From an uncultured Rhodopila sp. (GTDB taxonomy: Bacteria; Pseudomonadota; Alphaproteobacteria; Acetobacterales; Acetobacteraceae), in NCBI RefSeq assembly GCF_903944925.1, contig NZ_CAJATU010000136.1:1-62415 (forward strand): a DNA stretch of 62,415 bases, given 5' to 3'. Below, in pieces: positions 54,711-62,415 of the stretch (its first letter is position 1; every line of letters begins with the position of its first letter). The notes under the pieces were generated by a model. It saw nothing but the letters and a program-made list of their open reading frames with translations, did no database searches and was not told where the DNA came from. The position numbers and the translations under genes are program-made.

Positions 54711-57700
54711 CTACTTTCTGGCCTTACGCCCGGGTGCACCCACTCGCTTTAACTTCTCCGCGGGCCCGCCAGCCAGCTTCGCATCCAACTGCTCGGCCAC
54801 CTCGGCCACATACACCGCCTGCCTCGCACGAACCGGTTGCGGCAGCGCAAATGCCTCCCGCGCAAATGCATGGCAGCGCTCGATTTCACACACATGCCGA
54901 TCGGCGTCCAATGCATGTGTCACGCTGGTGGCATGGCGGCGGTGGACGTTCAAAGGCTCCGCCTCATACGCCACCTTCGCGCCCGGCTCGGCCAGCGCCT
55001 CCAGATACAGCCGCCAGTCCCCCGCCATCCGAAATCCGGCCAGATCCGCCTCGCACGCCGCCAAAGCGCGCAGCAGCGCATCCCGCCGCCACACCACCGA
55101 ACTGACGTTCAGGATCAGGTTCTTGACCGACAGGAAACTCTCCACGAATTCCTTCGCCTCAAACACCTCCGTCTGCGTCAGCCCACCCGGCACGACGGTG
55201 CCATAATAAGCCTTGTAGCTCGCCCATTGCGCCGCCCCGGCGCTATCGATCGTGCGCGAGTCGGTGAAGGCGAACCGGATCGCGGGATCGCCGCTCAGCA
55301 GCGCCAGCGCGCGAGTCAGAAAATCTGGTTCCGATGCGTCGTCGGCCTCGGCCAGCCAGATGAAATCCCCGCTCGCCAACTCCGCCGCGCGCTGCCACTG
55401 CCTGAACACGGAGCCGGAGTTGATGCTGCTCGGGACAAACCGGATTTCGCGGTTCATCGATGCCGCCAGCTCGGGGATCACGGTCGCGCTGTCGTCGGTG
55501 GACGCGTCGTCCAGCACGATGACCTCGTGCACCGGATGCGACTGCGCGAAGATGCTGCCCAGCCGCAACGGCAGATATTTCGCGTAGTTATAGTTTGGCA
55601 CCGTGACGGAGACGCTGGGCAAGCCGGGGATCGCGATATCCAGCAGCCGGCGGACATATGTCTTGAAGCTGAACCGTTCGGCGATCAGTGCATGGCGCGC
55701 CGCGCGTTGCGCATCGGCGATACCGGCGCCGAGTTGCGCGGTGATGGCGGCGGCCATGGCAGTCAGGTCGCCGTAGGGCACGATGTCGCCCTGCCCGGTC
55801 TCGCGCAACATGTCTGGAATTCCGCCGGAGCGGTCGAACGCGACCACGGGCAATCCTGCGCTGAGCGCTTCCAGCACGACGGTCGGGAAGGGATCCTCGC
55901 GTGAGGTCAGCGCGAAAGTGTCAGCGGCCGAGAACACCGCGTCCATGTCGTCGCGGTAGCCCGCCATGCGGAACGTGCCCGTCGCCTCGGCATCGGCGAG
56001 TTCGTTGGTCATCCAGTCCTTCAGCCCGGGGTCGATACCGCCGATCCAGACCAGGCAGACGCGGCCGCGGCGCTTGCCGGCTGGGGTCTGCAGTTGACGC
56101 CAGAGCTGGAGGAAAAGATCGAAGCCCTTGCGCAAATCGGCGTAGCCGACGCTGATGACCAGCTTGTCGCGCTCGGTCAGCCCAAACTCCGCGCGCACCC
56201 GCGCCCCGGCATCCGGATCGTACGTAATGTCTTTGTAGCTGCCCTGAGGCAGGATCAGAGTCCTGTCGGTCGGCTCGGCGTCCAGCTCCTTGAGCAAGGC
56301 GTCGCGCACGAACGGGGCACCGAATATAGCGGTGCGGGCCTGAAGCGCGAGCTTGGCGCCCGCCCTCAGGTTCTTTTCCCGGATGATCCGCGGCAGCTCG
56401 TGCACCAGGACGATCGGATCGATGCCGGCATTGCGAACCAAAGGCAGCACATGGCTCGCGGCCGTGGTGTTTATGATGGCATGGGTAAAGCCCTGCTCAG
56501 CCAGCGCCTTCAGCTTGACGCGCAGCTCCGAATCGGAGGACGCGATCGTCAGCGGGCCGACCTCCTGGTAGGCTGCTTCCAACTTGCCGCCGTCCAGCAG
56601 CAGGAATTCGATATCCACGCCGAAGCTCCGGCGCAGGACGCGACCCTGCGACAGCAACAAGTGCTGCGCGCCGCTCGGGAAAGCGTCGTGCCCGATCAGT
56701 AGCAGGCGCGGGGCGTCGTTTCGGCTCGACAAGCCCGCAACGGCACGCGCCGTCGCGTTCAGGTAGGCCGAACCGAAATACAGGTCGGGTTCGAGATAGG
56801 CGCCTTCGCACCACTCGTTCCAGGCGTTGACACAAACGATGGGCTCGCCGAAGAAAGGATTTTCGCGCGCGATCTTGCCCAGGCGCCCGAGCCAGTTTTC
56901 ATATTTGGCGGGGGTTGAGCCGGTGATCGTGACCCCTCCGCCCTGCCGTCTTGCGTCATTATCCCAGCTTGGCACCGCCGTTTTGATCAGCGGAAACGGT
57001 GGTGAAACCTCATCGACCGAGGTGCGGACCACTTCGTCATAAGTGTAGACGCGACCCGTGAATTCGCTGTCAAGAAACTCCATGTCCGTGTTGATCGGCC
57101 GCATGTCCTTGGTAAGCTTGTGCGGCGGGAACTCGATGGCCCCGTCCAGGCCATACGTCCCGGGGTCGCTGTCGTTGAAGCTCTGCGCCATCATCAGGAT
57201 GGGATCTTCGCCGTGCTGCGCCTTGAAGATTTCGCGCCACCGGGCGACCGTCCGGGTGGCATCGGGGATCAGGCCAGGGCGATATATCATCAGCAGCGGA
57301 CGGCCCTGAACCCGGATATAGCGCGGGTCCTTAAAGTGCCGGGCAAACTCGGCGGCCATCTTTTCGTCGTCATCGGGCCGGTAGTCCTGCGAGATCAGCA
57401 CCTCGCTTTCGGCGCCGTCCCAGCGGCGCGTCCAGTTTTCGTTCGCCCACATCAGGCTGAACGGGATGTCGATGGTCGGATCGTCCAGGAAGCGCCGCAG
57501 CGGCTGCTCCAGCAGCCTTTGGCCGTTGAACCAATAATAATAGAATACGAACCCGTAGATGCCGGCCGCACGCGCCATCGCCGCCTGCTGGCGCATCGGC
57601 TCGACGCTGTCGAGGCTGTAAAATCCGAGATCGCGCGGCACCCGGGGCTGGTAATGGCCTTTGAAACGCGGCACCCCCCGGGCGATGTTGGTCCACTCGG

Positions 57701-58589
57701 TGAAGCCCTTGCCCCACCAGGCGTCGTTCTCGGGGATCGCGTGGAACTGCGGCAGGTAGTAGGTCAGGAGCTTGAACTGGCGCGCCGCGGAAGGCGGCAA
57801 CGGCCGGAAATGCTCGAACTCCGGCCCCGGCCGGGTGAACCGCTTGATCTCGCGCCAAACGGTCACTTCCTCGTCCGGCATGCGGCCGAAGACGCCTGCC
57901 TCGTGCTTGTGCGCGAGATAATGCAGGAACGGATTGGTGTTCTTGTCGCCGCCCAGATAGCGCTGGGTGTAGAACCTGACGTCGAACTCGGCCGAGGGGT
58001 TACGCATTTCCCGGTAGCCGTGCTTGATGAAGTGGTCGAACGGATCGACGCCGGCCGCAGCGATATCCGTATTCTCGTTCAGGTAGAACGCGACGTCGAA
58101 ATCGGGGAGCGGGCTGAACCGGCCGGTGAACCGGTTGTTAAGATAGTGTGACAGCGCGCACTCATCCGGCCCGATATCGTAGTTCCTGCGATACCATACG
58201 GTGTCGAATCTTGGCGAAGGCCGCCGGCCGTCCCGGTCGCCCACAACACCATAGTGCAGCAACGGTTGCGCCTGGGAGTCCCTGACATCGGGATAGGTCG
58301 CGAGATACCACAACGGGTCGAAATACGGGTTCGGGCAGCGACCCTCCTTGAAGCCGTGATGGAAGAAATGATTCAGCGGATCGACTGATGCGGCTGCGAT
58401 GTCCGGATAGCTGGTCAGATAGAAATCCGCGTCAAACAGGCCGGAGGCAACAAGATACTGGAGCGCCTTATGCAATTCGTCGAGCGGCCGGACTTTCGGC
58501 GCCCCCGGTTGAGCGGGCGAAGCGCGCTCGGGCCCGCCGGCCGGATTTGTCTCACGGCGTTTGACAATTTGAGAAAGAAAATCGCTCAT
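54711..58589 (-). CDS. Giant glycosyltransferase (repeats + WbsX + GT4 + GT2)
   Basis: The 1292-residue protein combines at least four parts. Residues 50-240 hold about five copies of the PDIA/HF..G module (for example FDADFYLTSYPDIAAASVD with HFFHHGFKEGR). Residues 270-625 are a WbsX/GH99-like barrel (KLLTYYLPQFHAIPENDAWW, WANENWTRRWDG, VNAWNEWCEGAYLEPD). Residues 640-1010 are a GT-B/GT4 domain (LVISVGYADLRKGFDLFLQL, EALSAGLPVVAFDRSGGIPD). Residues 1020-1245 are a GT2 domain (VSVTVPNYNYAKYLPLRLGS, DDASTDDSA, AEADDASEPDF). Such fusions occur in O-antigen and exopolysaccharide clusters. Several successive transfers in the cytoplasm are inferred. Confidence 0.9.
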   Translation of the reverse strand: MSDFLSQIVKRRETNPAGGPERASPAQPGAPKVRPLDELHKALQYLVASGLFDADFYLTSYPDIAAASVDPLNHFFHHGFKEGRCPNPYFDPLWYLATYPDVRDSQAQPLLHYGVVGDRDGRRPSPRFDTVWYRRNYDIGPDECALSHYLNNRFTGRFSPLPDFDVAFYLNENTDIAAAGVDPFDHFIKHGYREMRNPSAEFDVRFYTQRYLGGDKNTNPFLHYLAHKHEAGVFGRMPDEEVTVWREIKRFTRPGPEFEHFRPLPPSAARQFKLLTYYLPQFHAIPENDAWWGKGFTEWTNIARGVPRFKGHYQPRVPRDLGFYSLDSVEPMRQQAAMARAAGIYGFVFYYYWFNGQRLLEQPLRRFLDDPTIDIPFSLMWANENWTRRWDGAESEVLISQDYRPDDDEKMAAEFARHFKDPRYIRVQGRPLLMIYRPGLIPDATRTVARWREIFKAQHGEDPILMMAQSFNDSDPGTYGLDGAIEFPPHKLTKDMRPINTDMEFLDSEFTGRVYTYDEVVRTSVDEVSPPFPLIKTAVPSWDNDARRQGGGVTITGSTPAKYENWLGRLGKIARENPFFGEPIVCVNAWNEWCEGAYLEPDLYFGSAYLNATARAVAGLSSRNDAPRLLLIGHDAFPSGAQHLLLSQGRVLRRSFGVDIEFLLLDGGKLEAAYQEVGPLTIASSDSELRVKLKALAEQGFTHAIINTTAASHVLPLVRNAGIDPIVLVHELPRIIREKNLRAGAKLALQARTAIFGAPFVRDALLKELDAEPTDRTLILPQGSYKDITYDPDAGARVRAEFGLTERDKLVISVGYADLRKGFDLFLQLWRQLQTPAGKRRGRVCLVWIGGIDPGLKDWMTNELADAEATGTFRMAGYRDDMDAVFSAADTFALTSREDPFPTVVLEALSAGLPVVAFDRSGGIPDMLRETGQGDIVPYGDLTAMAAAITAQLGAGIADAQRAARHALIAERFSFKTYVRRLLDIAIPGLPSVSVTVPNYNYAKYLPLRLGSIFAQSHPVHEVIVLDDASTDDSATVIPELAASMNREIRFVPSSINSGSVFRQWQRAAELASGDFIWLAEADDASEPDFLTRALALLSGDPAIRFAFTDSRTIDSAGAAQWASYKAYYGTVVPGGLTQTEVFEAKEFVESFLSVKNLILNVSSVVWRRDALLRALAACEADLAGFRMAGDWRLYLEALAEPGAKVAYEAEPLNVHRRHATSVTHALDADRHVCEIERCHAFAREAFALPQPVRARQAVYVAEVAEQLDAKLAGGPAEKLKRVGAPGRKARK

Positions 58590-59213
58590 CTTGATCTAAA
58601 TTATGCTACGCGCTGCGACGGTGCGGGAAAAACATGTACCAACCGGTCATGTTCTGAAACGACCGACTCGTTGCGGACACCACGTTTTGCCTGCGGCAGA
58701 CCTGCGTCGCCGACAACTGCTATATTGTCCTCGAAAGGGCTGGTCACGGGACGGATACCGTGAAAACCGAGGCCGCGAACACCATTTGACGACCCTGTTC
58801 CACGGCAAACTCCGTTAGCTTACAGGTGCGACTGTTAACCTCTGCGCGCGGACGTTGCAACCTATAAGATCACGAATTCGTGGGATGCGGATGCCGTTGC
58901 CAGGCATCTCGCAGCCCGAAATGTCCGCTGCGGCTGCGTCTGCCCTGTTGTCAAAAATGCTGTAATGCCAGGGCCTTGCGATGAGTGCGGCGATTTCCAT
59001 GAACCGCGTCACCCGGCGCGGAAAAAAGCCGCCCGCGTGCCTTCGGGCAGCAGGTCGTTACGCATTGACACAATACTGCGGTAACTGATCAGCGTGTCGT
59101 TGCACGGCATCGACCACTCCGGATACGGCGCGCTCCGGACTCCCTATCAATGAGCGCCAATGCGACTTCTCCTAACCCCGGGAACTCGTCGCCGCGCCCT
59201 GCATTACCATCGC
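58590..59213. other. Divergent gene-free region between giant glycosyltransferase and ndh
   Basis: About 620 bases contain no supported gene. The part next to the glycosyltransferase start is less GC-rich and presumably carries its promoter. Short palindromes (for instance CACGAATTCGTG at 58871) are within what chance would give. Confidence 0.5.
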
Positions 59214-60563
59214 ATGCCACGCGACTCACACCCCGTGCACGCTCAACCACCCGCCGATCGGCCGCGCGTGGTAGTGGTGGGCGCCGGGTTCGGCGGCATC
59301 AACCTCGTCAAGGCATTGGCACGCGCGCCGGTCGATATCACCCTGATCGACCGCACCAACCATAATCTGTTCCAGCCTTTGCTCTATCAGGTCGCCACCG
59401 CCGCCCTGGCGCCGTCCGACATCGCCGTGCCGATCAGGGCGATCTTTTCGGGCAGGCGCAATGTGAGCGTGCTGATGGGCGAGGTCGAAGCCGTCGATAC
59501 CACGAACCGGCTGGTACGGGTCCGCGACACCGGCGACGTGCCGTACGACTTCCTGATCCTCGCGACCGGCAGCGTCTACAGTTGGTTCGGGCACGACACC
59601 TGGCGCGCGCATTCCCTATCGCTGAAGACGCTGGACGATGCCGACGCTTTGCGGTTGCGGGTGCTGGGAGCCTTCGAACGGGCGGAAAGCCGCACCGATC
59701 CGGAGGAAATCCGTGCCCTGCTGACCTTTGTCATCGTCGGCGGCGGCCCGACCGGCGTCGAACTCGCCGGCGCCATCGCCGAACTGGCACGATCGACACT
59801 CGCCCGCGACTACCGGCACATCGATCCCAAATCCACACGCGTGGTGATCTGCGAGGCCGCCCCGCGGCTGCTGGCGGCATTTCCTGAATCGCTGTCGGCC
59901 TACTCCGCCGGTAAGCTGCGGGCGCTCGGTGTCGAGATCCGGCTTGGCGAGGCGGTGCAGGACGTGCGTTCCGACGGCATTTCCGCATCGGGCCACGCCA
60001 TCCGGGCCGCAAACGTCTTCTGGTGCGCCGGCACCGAGGCAACGCCCGCCGCCAATTGGATCGGCGCCCACGCCGATCGGCATGGACTGATCGAGGTCAA
60101 CCCCGACTGCTCGGTCCCGGGGCATGATGGCGTCTTTGCCATCGGCGACGTGACCACCATGCAAGGTCCCGGCGGGCGGCCCTTCCCCGCCTTGGCCGCG
60201 GTCGCCAAGCAGCAGGGCCGCTATCTGGGACGCGCCCTGCGCAGGCGGATCGAGGGCCGCGGCGAGTCCGGGCCGTTCCGCTACCGCGATTACGGCCAGC
60301 TTGCCGTACTCGGCCGCTCCGCCGCCGTGGCTGACCTGGGATGGCTGCGGCTGAAAGGCGTTCCCGGCTGGATGCTCTGGAGCGCGGTGCATCTGGTCCT
60401 GCTGATGGGCGCGCGTAACAAGGTGCTGGTCTACATAAACTGGGTCTGGGCGTGGCTGACCTACGGCAGCGGCGCCAGGCTGATGACCGGTGTCGGCGGA
60501 GCCGGAAAGGCAGCAACCGCGGCGGTTGAAAACACCGCCGCCGGGGACGAAAAACCGGCCTGA
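59214..60563 (+). CDS. ndh: Type II NADH dehydrogenase (NDH-2)
   Basis: NDH-2 passes electrons from NADH to quinone without pumping protons. The FAD-binding motif VVVVGAGFGGINLVKAL is near the N-terminus; HNLFQPLLYQVATAALAPSD is the signature of the group. The NADH-binding GxGxxG is in VIVGGGPTGVELAGAIAEL and the second FAD motif in GVFAIGDVTTM, followed by PALAAVAKQQGRYLGRAL. The C-terminal hydrophobic helix (WMLWSAVHLVLLMGARNKVL) anchors the protein to the membrane. The ATG at 59214 gives 449 residues, a normal length; an upstream ATG at 59160 is less likely. Confidence 0.93.
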   Translation: MPRDSHPVHAQPPADRPRVVVVGAGFGGINLVKALARAPVDITLIDRTNHNLFQPLLYQVATAALAPSDIAVPIRAIFSGRRNVSVLMGEVEAVDTTNRLVRVRDTGDVPYDFLILATGSVYSWFGHDTWRAHSLSLKTLDDADALRLRVLGAFERAESRTDPEEIRALLTFVIVGGGPTGVELAGAIAELARSTLARDYRHIDPKSTRVVICEAAPRLLAAFPESLSAYSAGKLRALGVEIRLGEAVQDVRSDGISASGHAIRAANVFWCAGTEATPAANWIGAHADRHGLIEVNPDCSVPGHDGVFAIGDVTTMQGPGGRPFPALAAVAKQQGRYLGRALRRRIEGRGESGPFRYRDYGQLAVLGRSAAVADLGWLRLKGVPGWMLWSAVHLVLLMGARNKVLVYINWVWAWLTYGSGARLMTGVGGAGKAATAAVENTAAGDEKPA

Positions 60564-60610
60564 TCGGCTGCCTCTGCCGGTAAACGCAGGCGCCAAGCCC
60601 GCGCCTGCCT

Positions 60611-61300
60611 TTATAATGACGCCGGGGCCTTGCCCCCCGCACCCTGCTGCAACAGCCGGTGCACCACATCGCCCGGCACCAGGTTCTGCGCCGCCACGCT
60701 CAGGGCGGCCATCTGGTCGCTCTTCACCGCCGAACCGGACGACGACCCGAGCCAGTAGTTCGCCACCTGCGTCGCCATCGCCGCGACCGTGCCAAGCAAC
60801 ACATTGGCGAGTGGCAGGCCGTTCTCCGGCAGGCTTGGCTTGGTCAGCACGACGAAGATCAGCGCGCCGAACACCACCAGGATGATCCCGCTCAGCACCG
60901 CCGGCGCCCACGCGAGGCGGCTATGCGCCTGAACCAGGGCGGCGGTCTGGCCGCGCGCACCTGCGCGGTCCGCGCTGACCGCCTGCAGCATCGCCAGGTC
61001 CGCTGCCCGCTGCGCCTCGGCGGCACGATCCGCCTCGGCCTGCTGCTGCGCCATGATGGTCAGAAGCTGCACCTGCAAGTGCGAGACAGCCTCCGGATCC
61101 CGCGCCAGCACCGCCTGCGCCGCGTCGGCATCGCTGGTGCCGGTCACCGACTCGATGGCCCGGGCCACCTGTCCGGCGGTCTTTTCCCCTGCCCCGCCGA
61201 GCAGCGACGTGCCGATGCCGGGGGCGATATCCAGCACCAGGCCGCCGATACCGGTCACGGTGCCCTTGGTCGCATTGGTTAAGGCTTCAGTGACGTTCAT
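60611..61300 (-). CDS. Holin-like membrane protein (GTA_holin_3TM type)
   Basis: The 229-residue protein has an N-terminal Gly-rich hydrophobic stretch (VTGIGGLVLDIAPGIGTSLL), a helical Ala/Gln-rich middle and two C-terminal membrane helices (LAWAPAVLSGIILVVFGALI and ANVLLGTVAAMATQVANYWL, followed by SSSGS). This matches the three-helix holins of gene-transfer agents and prophages, which release endolysin to the wall. The start at 61300 overlaps the stop of the endolysin gene (ATGA), so both are coupled; an upstream extension of the frame is antisense-like. Confidence 0.75.
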   Translation of the reverse strand: MNVTEALTNATKGTVTGIGGLVLDIAPGIGTSLLGGAGEKTAGQVARAIESVTGTSDADAAQAVLARDPEAVSHLQVQLLTIMAQQQAEADRAAEAQRAADLAMLQAVSADRAGARGQTAALVQAHSRLAWAPAVLSGIILVVFGALIFVVLTKPSLPENGLPLANVLLGTVAAMATQVANYWLGSSSGSAVKSDQMAALSVAAQNLVPGDVVHRLLQQGAGGKAPASL

Positions 61301-61830
61301 GACACGGCTCCCATCTGGAGGGCCTCGAAAGGCAGTTGGCAGAGGCGGCGGGCCCAGCCGTCGCCGAAGGTGCGCCAGGTTGCGAGGCTGGCCATGAAGA
61401 TCAGCCGGTTGGCCTGGAACTCGGCGCACAGGCGGAAGCTGTTGGACTTTTGCGCCTCGATTGCGGCCAGCGTGCCGGGGCCGATGGCGCCGTCCTGCGC
61501 CACCCGCAGCGTGGCCTGGAGCCAGCGGATGGCGCGGCCGACACCGTTATTGACGGTGGCGTCGAACACCAGCAGCGCCAGCGCCGCCGGCAACTTGCCG
61601 CATTGCGCACGGTCCCAGTAGTCGCGGCGGTAGATCTCCTGCGCCTGTTCCACGGTCAGCGCGGCGATGTCGATCTGCGGATAGGCCGCGGCGCTGATGC
61701 CCCAGTTGGTGCCATGGCACGCGCCCGCGCCGCAGCGGCCGCCGGTCCAGTTGCCGGGGTCTGCCGGGTTTGCGGTGTAGCCGCCCTCATGGCCGATGAC
61801 GACTTTGAAAGCCTGTTCGAACGTATCCAT
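61297..61830 (-). CDS. GH108 endolysin (N-acetylmuramidase)
   Basis: The 177-residue protein begins FEQAFKVVIGHEGGYTANPA, with the catalytic Glu in HEGGY, followed by TNWGISAAAYPQIDIA and YRRDYWDRAQCGKLP, the GH108 muramidase signature. The C-terminal part (GAIGPGTLAAIEA) is a PG_binding_3 domain. It cleaves the glycan backbone of peptidoglycan. No signal peptide is seen, so the adjacent holin-like protein is the probable export route. No capsid, tail or terminase genes are in the window. Confidence 0.88.
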   Translation of the reverse strand: MDTFEQAFKVVIGHEGGYTANPADPGNWTGGRCGAGACHGTNWGISAAAYPQIDIAALTVEQAQEIYRRDYWDRAQCGKLPAALALLVFDATVNNGVGRAIRWLQATLRVAQDGAIGPGTLAAIEAQKSNSFRLCAEFQANRLIFMASLATWRTFGDGWARRLCQLPFEALQMGAVS

Positions 61831-62415
61831 GATTGCCTCCGTTTGGTGATGACCGGGGCAAGTTAGGATCGGCGGATCGCGCGGGATGTGTCAGAAGGCA
61901 CACTATCGCTCGAATGCGGTCCGGGGCTTGATCTTTGGCCGTCCGACAAGGGCGGGCGGTTTCGGCCCGGCAGTGAAGGCGGCCCGCGTCCGAACAAGAT
62001 TCGATGCAGCCAAAGTCGTCTGCCAGGGAAGTCGCTTTTTCCCGTGAGCGGACGTTACTGGAAAAATAAGGGCTTCATGATTGCCAGCTCAGACTCCTCC
62101 TTGTTGCCGCGTTGACACCGCCTTCGGCGGGTCACTGCTTTGCGGCGTGAGCATTGATGATGCACCTGCCTCAGGCACGCCGGACGGCGCCCGAATTTTT
62201 CTCTGCGATCTCAAAATCTCGGCGTTCTCTGCGCAAAAATTCGGCGGATCAACCAGCACCTGCGGCGGCGTGCAACCCCGTTCCTTAACTCAAACGGTCG
62301 CGCTTGCCCGAGGCAGGCTTGCCGCCGGATTATGCCGGTTCCCGCCGGATCGCGCGCAACTTCAACGTCTGCCGGGCGAAGGCCGGCCATCCACGCCTTT
62401 GCCGCGGCCTGCATC
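61831..62415. other. Gene-free right end of the window
   Basis: No convincing gene occurs here. A 67-codon minus-strand frame touching the right edge overlaps the dispersed repeat and has no recognisable product. A GC hairpin (CACCGCCTTCGGCGGGT) at about 62117 is the only other structure noticed. Confidence 0.5.
62374..62415. repeat. Dispersed palindromic repeat, copy C (partial)
   Basis: GGGCGAAGGCCGGCCATCCA followed by CGCCTTTGCC repeats the core of the 36.1-kb copy and continues to the window edge. Confidence 0.55.

Noticed and set aside
58871..58882. CACGAATTCGTG palindrome upstream of ndh
   Set aside because: About fifteen 12-bp palindromes are expected by chance in 62 kb, and nothing else supports this one.

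Overview
The window is GC-rich bacterial chromosome with gene content typical of an alphaproteobacterium, most likely Rhodospirillales/Acetobacteraceae. The evidence is a phasin, clpS-clpA, tatB-tatC-serS, a SPOR-domain D-Ala-D-Ala carboxypeptidase, rlmE beside ppx/gppA, NDH-2, and secreted Acetobacteraceae-style repeat proteins. The genus cannot be fixed by reading alone. No rRNA, tRNA or CRISPR array was seen.

Layout. 1-7.2 kb is an accessory block: an IS1634-type transposase cut by the window edge, an unknown 436-residue protein, a tight hydE-aspA-hydF operon ([FeFe]-hydrogenase maturation without hydG or a hydrogenase gene here) and a decayed transposase. 7.2-13.7 kb holds two tandem universal stress proteins, a GH5 glycosidase with duplicated repeats and a type-I-secretion-like tail, and small envelope proteins. 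13.9-36.1 kb is mostly housekeeping: radC, map, rpiA, dacA, a phasin with a readable PhaR-type promoter, clpS-clpA, a degenerate GGDEF protein, ppx-rlmE, a CoA-transferase, a hybrid-free histidine kinase, ribokinase, a PPP phosphatase and tatB-tatC-serS.

36.3-58.6 kb is an exopolysaccharide locus. A short Wza-like export protein is translationally coupled to a murein endopeptidase (MepA-like) and is preceded by a candidate 26-residue leader peptide with hairpins. The Wzc-like chain-length/tyrosine kinase, a GalE-like epimerase, a polytopic membrane protein (possible polymerase) and a flippase run divergently. Then come two very large multi-domain glycosyltransferases and, between them, a lower-GC insert of tailoring genes: discoidin-like protein, two methyltransferases, a GT92-like and a GT2-like enzyme, a GH99-like protein and an AlgX/AlgJ-like acetyltransferase. 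A 145-bp MITE-like element sits in this insert. A repeated 'YPDIA...HF..G..EGR' module is shared by both giant glycosyltransferases and by a small stand-alone protein, which suggests a common docking or assembly domain.

59.2-62.4 kb holds NDH-2, a coupled endolysin/holin-like pair (GTA- or prophage-type lysis cassette without other phage genes) and a gene-free right end.

The most interesting points are the hydG-less hydE-aspA-hydF island, the shared repeat module of the exopolysaccharide enzymes, the small leader peptide/hairpin arrangement upstream of wza-mepA, and the GGDQF protein that keeps its inhibitory site.
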